Assembly: GCA_017610485.1 (NCBI GenBank)
Contig: JAFCBY010000008.1
Location: 1-17,411 of the forward strand
Direction: 5' to 3'
Source: Candidatus Falkowiibacteriota bacterium
Lineage (GTDB): Archaea > Iainarchaeota > Iainarchaeia > Iainarchaeales > GCA-2688035
DNA length: 17,411 nt
Position 1 is the stretch's first letter, and the number at the start of each line of letters is the position of its first letter. Position numbers and translations under genes: made by a program. Positions 7,645 through 13,342 of the stretch are shown in pieces. The notes under the pieces were generated by a model, which ran no database searches, was not told the origin of the DNA, and saw nothing but the letters and a program-made list of their open reading frames with translations.

Positions 7645-8366
7645 TTATCTCCTCTGCCAATTATCTTCGCAGCGCACAATGCTGCATTCTCTCCCCTGCC
7701 GAGGCCAACCCAGATACCCTTTGTTGCAAGGCCTGCCATCTTCAACGCATCTTGCTTGTCCGAATCTGCCTTAACCGGCACAAAAATAACCAATTGCCCT
7801 TCTGGGTCAACCGACTCAACGGTTTCCAGTGCAATAAAGTCAATAAAAACAGCCTTCTTATCCTTGTATGAATCCCCTTCTTGAACCTCGAAAGCCAAGC
7901 CCAGTTCCCCCAGCTTTTTCTTGCAGGCCTCAAACCTTTTGGATGCTTCCTCTTCCTCCTCTGGCGCAACAATCACAATCTTTTTTCTGCCCTTTTCAAT
8001 CAGCTCCACTGCCGCAACCGCTTCGTCAATTGCGTCCACGCCAACGCCTAGAACAGCAAAGCCCTTTGGCATCTGGTGAATGCTGAGCAATGCATCAAGG
8101 CCTGAATAGTTTGACTTCACAGGCATTCCAATAACCAGCTTGTCACAATGTGAGGCCACAAAACCAGGCAAAGCAGCGCTCAATCCTGCTCCTGCAATAA
8201 CAACCTTTTCCTTGCTTTTTTCCAGAATTTTGGCAAGCTTTTTAGGTTCCCTGTGAGCAGAGCAGACCTCAAGCCTTGCTTTTAGGCCGGTTTTTTCCAG
8301 CTTTTCCATAAGCGGCCCAAAGACAGGCTTGTCTGACTCGCTTCCAAAAATGACTAATACGCCCAA
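7641..8366 (-). CDS. purE: PurE-type AIR carboxylase/N5-CAIR mutase with a second, degenerate PurE-like half
   Basis: PurE produces CAIR, the substrate of PurC encoded next. Residues 1 to about 125 form a complete PurE domain: GSESD (8-12), the active-site SAHRE (36-40), and AGAGLSAALPGF (58-69). The last motif is unusual, mixing class II AGLS/AGRS character with the class I LPG, and the class I His of AHLPG is replaced by Ala65. Residues about 129-236 look like a second copy: KIVIVAPEEEE parallels GVLVIFGSESD, QLVIFVPVKA parallels KLVIGMPVKS, and GLGRGENAALCAAKII parallels GVGVDAIDEAVAAVELI. The second copy lacks the SAHR motif and is about 12 residues shorter there, but retains the NAALxAA helix that ends normal PurE proteins and that the first copy has lost. 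The start is TTG at 8366, directly after an in-frame TAA; no ATG is available. No purK is visible in the window. Confidence 0.92.
   Translation of the reverse strand: MGVLVIFGSESDKPVFGPLMEKLEKTGLKARLEVCSAHREPKKLAKILEKSKEKVVIAGAGLSAALPGFVASHCDKLVIGMPVKSNYSGLDALLSIHQMPKGFAVLGVGVDAIDEAVAAVELIEKGRKKIVIVAPEEEEEASKRFEACKKKLGELGLAFEVQEGDSYKDKKAVFIDFIALETVESVDPEGQLVIFVPVKADSDKQDALKMAGLATKGIWVGLGRGENAALCAAKIIGRGDK
7649..7654 (-). promoter_or_regulatory. Ribosome binding site of purC (GAGGAG)
   Basis: GAGGAG lies inside the last codons of purE, 4 nt before the ATG at 7644 and 7 nt before a second ATG at 7641. It is the most canonical Shine-Dalgarno in the window and bears on which ATG is used. Confidence 0.6.
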
Positions 8367-8388
8367 TTAGAACCCCTAAAAGAATTGG

Positions 8389-8398
8389 CAATAAAAGC
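8389..8398 (-). promoter_or_regulatory. TATA box of the purE-purC-purB operon
   Basis: The minus strand reads GCTTTTATTG, centred about 28 nt before the TTG start of purE. It abuts the oppositely oriented folC box at 8399-8408. The inverted repeat CCAATT-N14-AATTGG (8363-8388) lies between the box and the start codon and might be an operator. Confidence 0.55.
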
Positions 8399-8408
8399 GT
8401 TTTAAACC
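8399..8408 (+). promoter_or_regulatory. TATA box of folC
   Basis: GTTTTAAACC is centred about 28 nt before the ATG at 8431, predicting a leaderless folC mRNA. It is nearly identical to the box before the transporter gene at 9657-9667. Confidence 0.6.
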
Positions 8409-8430
8409 TATTGCCACCCTTTTGCATCTG

Positions 8431-9636
8431 ATGAAACAGGCTCAAGCACTGGCTTTTTTGGACGAATTGCGCGGCAAGGGCATGAGGCTCGGCCTTGAGA
8501 GAATTGAGGAATTCCTGTGCCTAGCCGGAAGCCCTCAGGGCAAATTCAGATCAATTCATATCGCGGGCACCAACGGCAAGGGCAGCACCGCCGCCTTGAT
8601 TGAGAGGATTCTCCGCGAGGCAGGCTTTAAGACAGGTCTTTTCACCAGCCCACACCTTATACACATCAACGAAAGGATTCAGGTGAACGGCAGGCTAATT
8701 TCTGGCGACGATTTTGCGGAATTGGTTTCCGAAACAAGGGTGCAAGTGGAGAAATTTAAAATTTCCCTGACCTACTTTGAGTTCCTCACTGCAATGGCCT
8801 TCAAGCACTTTTCTTCCCAAAAAGTGGACTTTGCCGTTGTTGAAACAGGCATGGGCGGGCGCCTTGATGCAACAAACATTGTCAGGCCCCTTGTCTCTGT
8901 GATAACAAACGTTGAAAAGGACCACGAGCAGTTTTTGGGAGACACCTTTAAAAAGATTGCTGTTGAAAAGACCGGCATAATCAAGGAAGGCATTCCTGTT
9001 GTTACTGCTGAGTGGAAGAAGACTGTTTTAGATATTTTTAGGGAAAAAGCCCTGGAAAAAAACGCAGGCCTTTCAATTGTCAGGAAAGAGTTTAGGGGCA
9101 ATCTTGGCCTTTTGGGGTCCTTCCAGAGGTGGAATGCCGCACTTGCCCTTGCCGCAGTAAAGGAACTGCAAAAGCAAGGCGTTGAGATAAGCGACGGGGC
9201 CATTCAAGGCGGGCTTATGAAGGCACTCTGGCCCGGGCGCTTCCAGGTCATGCAAAAAAAACCCCTGGTGGTTTTGGACTGTGCCCACAATTCCGGCTGC
9301 TGCTTTGTCCTTGCCCAGGCTTTTAAGGAAATGTTTCCCGACAAAAAGGCCTTGCTTGTGTTTGGGGCAAGCACCAACAAGGATGCTGAAAAAATGGCCT
9401 GCCTGCTTTCCCCGATTGCAAAAAGGGTGTTTGCCACATCTGCGCATTACAGGGGAATGTCCTTGGAGAGGCTGACCACTTACTTTGGCTCTTGTTGCTT
9501 GCCTGTCGAGGCCGTTCCAGGCGTTGAAAACGCCTTGAAGAAAGCCCTGTCCTCTGCCGAAAGGGATGATGTAATCCTTGTTGCCGGAAGTTGCTTTCTT
9601 GTGGGAGAGGCAATGCCCTTTTTCAGCTCTGACTAG
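8431..9636 (+). CDS. folC: Folylpolyglutamate synthase / dihydrofolate synthase
   Basis: FolC adds glutamate to dihydropteroate and/or to reduced folates with ATP, keeping folate cofactors in the cell. The protein has 401 residues from the ATG. Family motifs are in order: IAGTNGKGSTAALI with the P-loop GTNGKGS (46-52), GLFTSPHLIHINERI (69-83), ETGMGGRLDATN (138-149), ITNVEKDHEQFLG (158-170) with the Mg-binding His165, and IAVEKTGIIKEG with the expected modified Lys180. The C-terminal Mur-ligase-type domain contains LDCAHNSG (about 280-287). A TTG three codons upstream (8422) is in frame, but the TATA box at 8399-8408 places transcription start close to 8431, so I took the ATG. It diverges from purE across 64 nt. 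It fits the folate-based one-carbon enzymes GlyA, FolD, PurN and PurH downstream. Confidence 0.95.
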   Translation: MKQAQALAFLDELRGKGMRLGLERIEEFLCLAGSPQGKFRSIHIAGTNGKGSTAALIERILREAGFKTGLFTSPHLIHINERIQVNGRLISGDDFAELVSETRVQVEKFKISLTYFEFLTAMAFKHFSSQKVDFAVVETGMGGRLDATNIVRPLVSVITNVEKDHEQFLGDTFKKIAVEKTGIIKEGIPVVTAEWKKTVLDIFREKALEKNAGLSIVRKEFRGNLGLLGSFQRWNAALALAAVKELQKQGVEISDGAIQGGLMKALWPGRFQVMQKKPLVVLDCAHNSGCCFVLAQAFKEMFPDKKALLVFGASTNKDAEKMACLLSPIAKRVFATSAHYRGMSLERLTTYFGSCCLPVEAVPGVENALKKALSSAERDDVILVAGSCFLVGEAMPFFSSD

Positions 9637-9639
9637 CAA

Positions 9640-9648
9640 TTTTTCTTT
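9640..9648 (+). terminator. Oligo-T terminator after folC
   Basis: TTTTTCTTT follows the folC stop by 3 nt with no hairpin, as in archaeal oligo-T terminators. The next gene has its own TATA box. Confidence 0.4.
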
Positions 9649-9656
9649 GACTGGTG

Positions 9657-9667
9657 GTTTTTAAACC
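9657..9667 (+). promoter_or_regulatory. TATA box of the queuosine-precursor transporter gene
   Basis: GTTTTTAAACC is centred about 36 nt before the ATG at 9699, predicting a leader of roughly 10 nt that includes GTGGTTTG. It overlaps an in-frame GTG at 9654, which argues against that earlier start. Confidence 0.55.
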
Positions 9668-9698
9668 ATTCTCCCATTTTATTCTTTCAAGTGGTTTG

Positions 9699-10385
9699 AT
9701 GCCTTGGACTGTTGAGAGAAAGACAAATTTGTTGCTTGCCTTTTTTGTTGGCTGTTTGGTGGCTGCAAACCTAATTAGCTTAAAGATTGCCTCCTTTGGA
9801 TTGTTTGAGGCAAGCGTCGGCATCCTGATGTTTCCAATTCTCTTTCTCGTTACCGACATTGTTGCAGAGGTTCACGGTAAGGAAAAGGCCAAAGAGTTTG
9901 TCTACTTTGGCCTGGTTGTTTTAATCGTTGTCCTGTTTGTAACTGCCTTGGCCGTACTTCTTCCGGCTGCGAATCGGAGCATGGTTTCACAGGAGGAGTA
10001 TGCAAAGATTTTTGGAACCACTTTGAGAATTTTTGTGGCCTCAATCTTTGGGTTTTTCCTCAGCCAAATGCACGATGTTTGGGCCTTCCACTTCTGGAAA
10101 GAGAAGACCAAGGGAAAATTCCTCTGGTTTAGGAACAATGCAAGCACAATAGTAAGCCAGTTCATCGACACGGTTATCTTCATGTTCATTGCCTTCTATG
10201 CAATCACCCCAAAATTCACGGTTGAATATGTTTTCGCTTTAATAATTCCCTATTGGATAATCAAGGTGCTCTTTGCCCTGGTTGACACGCCGTTTGCCTA
10301 TCTTGGAGTGAAGTGGCTGAAGAAGGGCGCTAAGGCAAAGGGCGTTTCCTGTTTCCGGTTTTTTTTTTTTTGGCAGGCAGACTGA
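9699..10385 (+). CDS. yhhQ: Queuosine precursor transporter (YhhQ/QPTR, VUT family)
   Basis: This membrane protein is expected to import 7-deazaguanine precursors (preQ0/preQ1); in an archaeon these would feed archaeosine or queuosine in tRNA. It has 228 residues and about six hydrophobic segments. Two family hallmarks are present: FLVTDIVAEVHGKEKA (49-64), matching the LTDIxNExYG motif after helix 2, and IVSQFIDTVIFMFIAF (151-166), matching the SQxxDxxxF motif in the fifth helix. I chose the ATG at 9699 over the GTG at 9654 because the 9657-9667 TATA box overlaps the longer version. The extreme C-terminus is odd: 13 consecutive T (10359-10371) encode FFFF and the last residues WQAD may be an artefact of slippage or a sequencing length error. 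The substrate is inferred from the family only. Confidence 0.9.
   Translation: MPWTVERKTNLLLAFFVGCLVAANLISLKIASFGLFEASVGILMFPILFLVTDIVAEVHGKEKAKEFVYFGLVVLIVVLFVTALAVLLPAANRSMVSQEEYAKIFGTTLRIFVASIFGFFLSQMHDVWAFHFWKEKTKGKFLWFRNNASTIVSQFIDTVIFMFIAFYAITPKFTVEYVFALIIPYWIIKVLFALVDTPFAYLGVKWLKKGAKAKGVSCFRFFFFWQAD
10359..10371 (+). terminator. 13-T run inside the 3' end of the transporter gene, probable terminator
   Basis: Thirteen consecutive T lie 12 nt before the TGA stop. Oligo-T on the sense strand is the archaeal termination signal, and the next gene's TATA box begins about 23 nt later. It may also be a slippage hot spot. Confidence 0.45.
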
Positions 10386-10393
10386 TGCGAAAA

Positions 10394-10404
10394 GGCTTAT
10401 AAAT
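10394..10404 (+). promoter_or_regulatory. TATA box of the small gene at 10425
   Basis: GGCTTATAAAT is centred about 25 nt before the ATG at 10425, a strong archaeal TATA box that predicts a leaderless mRNA. Confidence 0.65.
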
Positions 10405-10424
10405 TTTGGAAATGAAGGTATTCT

Positions 10425-10817
10425 ATGCTTTTCATTACTTTTGGCAAAGGGCCAAGGCCGGAAAGGCCTAATAGAAGAGGCAAAGTTATTCATGTTGGTT
10501 GGCCCCCAAAGAAGTTAGCTCCCTTCATGGAGAAGTTTGAAAGGACCTCTGTTGGGTTGGGGTTGACAAAAAGCCATGCCCAGCTGGTGGACTCTTTGCG
10601 CATGCCACCCAAAAACATGGCTCCTGAAAAAATGCCTGCTTTTGTTGCAGGTGTGACGAGGAAAATGCTGCAATCAAACGTAAATTATTACGTTGCATTA
10701 TTGAGCTTTGCCAGGGGCCAGGCTGCGCCCCCTGTGGTAATTGAAATGATTGAAAGGAAGATAGTTGAATTTGGCCAAGATTTAAGGAATGCGCAGGGAT
10801 GGGAGCCAGGGCCCTAA
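10425..10817 (+). CDS. Small protein of unknown function
   Basis: I do not recognise this 130-residue protein. It is soluble by appearance and basic, with no signal peptide or membrane segment. The N-terminal third is rich in Pro, Gly, Lys and Arg (for example GKGPRPERPNRRGK and VGWPPKK). The middle and C-terminal parts (about 35-120) look helical, with several Met-Pro and Met-Ala patches (LRMPPKNMAPEKMPA) and a probable long helix VVIEMIERKIVEFGQDLR near the end. It has no Cys or obvious catalytic signature. The strong TATA box 25 nt upstream of the ATG makes it very likely to be a real, leaderless gene. It lies between the transporter and glyA, so it sits inside the one-carbon/purine block without an evident link to it. 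Confidence 0.75.
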   Translation: MLFITFGKGPRPERPNRRGKVIHVGWPPKKLAPFMEKFERTSVGLGLTKSHAQLVDSLRMPPKNMAPEKMPAFVAGVTRKMLQSNVNYYVALLSFARGQAAPPVVIEMIERKIVEFGQDLRNAQGWEPGP

Positions 10818-10840
10818 TTGCTGACTAAGCCTGGCACAAG

Positions 10841-10850
10841 CTTTTTAATC
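10841..10850 (+). promoter_or_regulatory. TATA box of glyA-folD
   Basis: CTTTTTAATC is centred about 50 nt before the glyA ATG, predicting a leader of about 24 nt. Two copies of CCCTAATT (10812-10819 and 10857-10864) flank it and might be regulatory. Confidence 0.5.
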
Positions 10851-10880
10851 TCTTTACCCCTAATTCTTGCATTCCTTTCC

Positions 10881-10886
10881 AGGGGG
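10881..10886 (+). promoter_or_regulatory. Ribosome binding site of glyA (AGGGGG)
   Basis: AGGGGG followed by TTT lies 8 nt before the ATG. It can pair with ACCUCC with one G-U wobble and resembles the tracts before purN, purT and purB. Confidence 0.55.
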
Positions 10887-10894
10887 TTTGGAAA

Positions 10895-12154
10895 ATGGCA
10901 GACTACGAGATGCATCTTGATTCCTTGAAACAGCGGGATTCAAAGATTTTTGACGCGATAATTGCGGAGAAAAACAGGCAAATGGACGGCATTGAACTTA
11001 TTCCAAGCGAGAACCTGGTAAGCCAGGCAGTGCTCGAGGCACTTGGAAGCGTTCCCACCAACAAGTACAGTGAGGGTTACCCTGGAAAAAGGTACTACGG
11101 CGGCAACGAGTTTATTGACGTGATAGAAACACTTGCAATTGACCGTGCAAAAAAACTGTTTGGCGCAGACCATGTCAATGTCCAGCCCTTGTCCGGAAGC
11201 CCGGCAAACATGGCTGTCTACTTTGCAATGATGGAGTTGGGGGAAACCTTCATGGGCCTCAAGCTCACTGAAGGGGGGCATTTGACCCATGGCCACCCTG
11301 TAAACTTTTCAGGTCGGAACTACAAGTGTGTTCAGTACGGTCTTGACAGGGAAACAGAAATGCTTGACTATGACGCAATAGAAAAGCAGGCCCGTGTTTC
11401 AAAACCAAAGATTATCCTAAGTGGCTACACTGCCTATCCAAGGACAATTGACTTCAAGAGATTCAGGGAAATCTGCGATTCAGTGGGTGCCTTTTGCATG
11501 GCGGACATTGCGCACATCGCAGGCCTTTGCGCCGTAGGGGTTCACGAAAACCCGGTTCCCTACTTTGACGCTGTTACAACAACAACCCACAAGACCTTGA
11601 GGGGTCCGCGTGGTGCAATAATCATGTGCAAGCAGGAGTTTGCGGAAAAGATTGACAAGGCGGTTTTTCCTGGCCTGCAGGGTGGTCCCCATGACAACAC
11701 AACTGCGGCAAAGGCCGTTGCATTTGGCGAAGCCCTGGAACCTTCATTCAAGGATTACGCTGAACAGATTGTGAAGAATGCTCGCGCTTTGTCAGACTCC
11801 CTTGCAGAGAAGGGCTTGCGCATTGTTTCAGGGGGGACAGATAACCATCTTTTGCTTGTGGATGTGTTCAAGAGCAAGGGCATCACTGGCATGGAAGCAG
11901 AAAGCGCTTTGGAGAAGGCAGGCATTTACTGCAACAAGAACACGATTCCGTTTGACGAGAGAAGCCCTTGGAATCCCTCTGGAATAAGGATTGGTTCGCC
12001 TGTCATGACGACCAGGGGGATGAAGGAAAGTGAAATGAAGCAGGTTGCCGAATTCATCGCAAAGGCCTTGGACAAGCACGACAATGAAACAGAACTTGCT
12101 TCAATAAAGAAGGGGGTAAAGGAGTTCTGCTCCGGCTTTCCGTTCTACAAGTGA
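10895..12154 (+). CDS. glyA: Serine hydroxymethyltransferase
   Basis: GlyA is a cytoplasmic PLP enzyme that converts serine plus tetrahydrofolate into glycine and 5,10-methylene-THF, supplying one-carbon units and glycine for purine synthesis. The 419-residue length is typical. Motifs: LIPSENLVS (35-43), TNKYSEGYPGKRYYGG (55-70), the PLP-contact region LSGSPANMAVY (99-109), MADIAHIAGL with Asp204 and His207 (202-211), and TTTTHKTLRGPRG (228-240), where Lys233 forms the Schiff base. The C-terminal domain has the GIRIGSP motif. The ATG at 10895 has an AGGGGG ribosome site. The stop is followed after 4 nt by folD, so the pair is an operon. The enzyme looks close to bacterial-type THF-dependent GlyA, which agrees with FolD and FolC nearby, but the pterin used cannot be proven from sequence alone. 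Confidence 0.98.
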   Translation: MADYEMHLDSLKQRDSKIFDAIIAEKNRQMDGIELIPSENLVSQAVLEALGSVPTNKYSEGYPGKRYYGGNEFIDVIETLAIDRAKKLFGADHVNVQPLSGSPANMAVYFAMMELGETFMGLKLTEGGHLTHGHPVNFSGRNYKCVQYGLDRETEMLDYDAIEKQARVSKPKIILSGYTAYPRTIDFKRFREICDSVGAFCMADIAHIAGLCAVGVHENPVPYFDAVTTTTHKTLRGPRGAIIMCKQEFAEKIDKAVFPGLQGGPHDNTTAAKAVAFGEALEPSFKDYAEQIVKNARALSDSLAEKGLRIVSGGTDNHLLLVDVFKSKGITGMEAESALEKAGIYCNKNTIPFDERSPWNPSGIRIGSPVMTTRGMKESEMKQVAEFIAKALDKHDNETELASIKKGVKEFCSGFPFYK

Positions 12155-12158
12155 TTTT

Positions 12159-13007
12159 ATGCCGGCGCAGCTTATTGATGGCAAGGAAATGGCAAAAGCC
12201 ATTCTTATACAGGCCAAAAAGGACGTTGGCCAAATGCTGGAGCGGAGGGCAAGACCCACTTTGTCCGTTATCCAGGTTGGGAGCGACCCTGCCTCCGACC
12301 TCTACGTTGAGAAGAAGAAGCTTGCCTGCCAGAGTCTTGGAATCGAATTCGATTTTTATCTCTATGACACGAATATCTCTCAAAGGGACCTCCTCATCGT
12401 GGTAAAGGAGCTGAATAGCAAGTTTCACACGCACGGCATCCTTGTTCAGCTGCCATTGCCGGGCTCCATTGACACTGAGAAAGTGATTAACACAATCTCT
12501 CCCATAAAGGACGTTGACGGCTTTACCGCATTCAATTTGGGCCTGCTTGAGCACGGCAAGGAAGGCTTTGTTTCCTGCACTGCCCAAAGCATTCTAAAGC
12601 TAATTGAGAGCACGGGCCAGCCATTGGAGGGAGCCAATGCCTGCATTGCCAACCACAGCATACTTGTGGGCCGGCCTCTTGCCAGCCTTTTGCTTAACAA
12701 GGGTGCAACCGTAACAATCTGCCACAAGCAGACAAAAGATTTGGCAGAGCATACGCGAAAGGCAGACATTCTTGTAACTGCTGTTGGAAAGCCCGGCCTG
12801 ATAAAGGCTGAAATGGTGAAGCCAGGTGCAATTGTGATTGATGCAGGAATAAACAGGCAGTCAAATAAGATCTTGGGGGACGTTGACTTTGAGGCCGTGA
12901 AAGATGTTGCCTCCTTCATAACGCCTGTTCCTGGTGGCGTAGGCCCAATGACCGTTGCTTGCCTGATGCACAACACTGTTAAGGCAGCCTTGCTGCAGCA
13001 CAGCTAG
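12159..13007 (+). CDS. folD: Methylene-THF dehydrogenase / methenyl-THF cyclohydrolase
   Basis: FolD oxidises 5,10-methylene-THF and hydrolyses the product to 10-formyl-THF, the cofactor for PurN and PurH encoded downstream. The 282-residue protein has the conserved substrate pocket: SDLYVEKKKLAC (46-57) with Tyr49 and catalytic Lys53, GILVQLPLPG (93-102) with Gln97, and PIKDVDGFTAFN (115-126) with Asp120. The C-terminal TPVPGGVGPMTVACL is the family signature. The cofactor loop reads CIANHSILVGRP, where many homologues have VIGRSNIVGRP; the normal GRS or GAS is ANHS, which may alter NAD(P) binding. The ATG lies 4 nt after the glyA stop with no clear ribosome site, so translation is probably coupled. 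Its stop is 3 nt from the stop of the convergent glutaredoxin-like gene. Confidence 0.97.
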   Translation: MPAQLIDGKEMAKAILIQAKKDVGQMLERRARPTLSVIQVGSDPASDLYVEKKKLACQSLGIEFDFYLYDTNISQRDLLIVVKELNSKFHTHGILVQLPLPGSIDTEKVINTISPIKDVDGFTAFNLGLLEHGKEGFVSCTAQSILKLIESTGQPLEGANACIANHSILVGRPLASLLLNKGATVTICHKQTKDLAEHTRKADILVTAVGKPGLIKAEMVKPGAIVIDAGINRQSNKILGDVDFEAVKDVASFITPVPGGVGPMTVACLMHNTVKAALLQHS

Positions 13008-13010
13008 CCC

Positions 13011-13277
13011 CTATTCAACAAGCTTTTTTTCTTTCAGGGCATTCTCTATTTTTCCTCTTTCAAAGCCCTGGATTAGGATGCCGTCAATGTCTAGGATTGG
13101 CATCATGATTGAGTCGCTTGGAATGCCTGCCTTTTCCAGCTTTTGCACCATTGCCTGCTCTTTTTCCTTGCTTTCCTTGACATCGACTTCCTCAAACTCA
13201 ACCTGCTTTCTTTTGAGCAGGGCCTTGGCCGCCGCACACTTTGGGCAGCTTGGAACAGAGTAAACAATTACGGTCAT
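13011..13277 (-). CDS. Glutaredoxin-like thiol-disulfide oxidoreductase
   Basis: This small thioredoxin-fold protein of 88 residues begins MTVIVYSVPSCPKCAAAKAL, with the redox pair Cys11-Pro-Lys-Cys14 at the start of helix 1. It continues with FEEVDV (strand 2), a charged helix, and MPILDIDG with the cis-proline that closes the active site, then a final helix. This order is that of glutaredoxin/NrdH-type proteins. Its partner (reductase or target) is not in the window. An in-frame TTG at 13310 would lengthen it, but that codon overlaps the TATA box at 13299-13308, so the ATG at 13277 is the better start and implies a leaderless mRNA. It converges on folD and diverges from purN. A functional link with purine synthesis is not evident. 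Confidence 0.9.
   Translation of the reverse strand: MTVIVYSVPSCPKCAAAKALLKRKQVEFEEVDVKESKEKEQAMVQKLEKAGIPSDSIMMPILDIDGILIQGFERGKIENALKEKKLVE
13024..13030 (+). terminator. Oligo-T terminator of glyA-folD
   Basis: Seven T followed by CTTT lie 16 nt after the folD stop, on the folD sense strand. They overlap the Lys-rich last codons of the convergent glutaredoxin-like gene. Confidence 0.4.
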
Positions 13278-13298
13278 ACTAAGAAGGAAATCCGAAAG

Positions 13299-13308
13299 GT
13301 ATTTAATC
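13299..13308. promoter_or_regulatory. Shared TATA element between the glutaredoxin-like gene and purN
   Basis: The plus strand reads GGTATTTAATC and the minus strand GATTAAATACC, both acceptable TATA boxes. It is centred 27 nt from the ATG of the glutaredoxin-like gene and 39 nt from the GTG of purN. No other good box exists for either gene in the 65-nt gap. Confidence 0.5.
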
Positions 13309-13331
13309 AATTCTCTGCCGATTAATCATTT

Positions 13332-13336
13332 GGGGG
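13332..13336 (+). promoter_or_regulatory. Ribosome binding site of purN (GGGGG)
   Basis: GGGGG lies 6 nt before the GTG at 13343 and supports that start. It is the same type of tract as at glyA, purT and purB. Confidence 0.5.
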
Positions 13337-13342
13337 CTTTTT

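Noticed and set aside
9903..10190. Open frames on the strand opposite the transporter gene
   Set aside because: They are shadows of the real gene; they have no promoter or ribosome site and no protein-like family features.
10806..10836. GCCAGG ... CCTGGC as a hairpin terminator after the small gene
   Set aside because: The stem is only 6 bp with a loop of about 19 nt and no T run follows, so it is weak evidence for termination.
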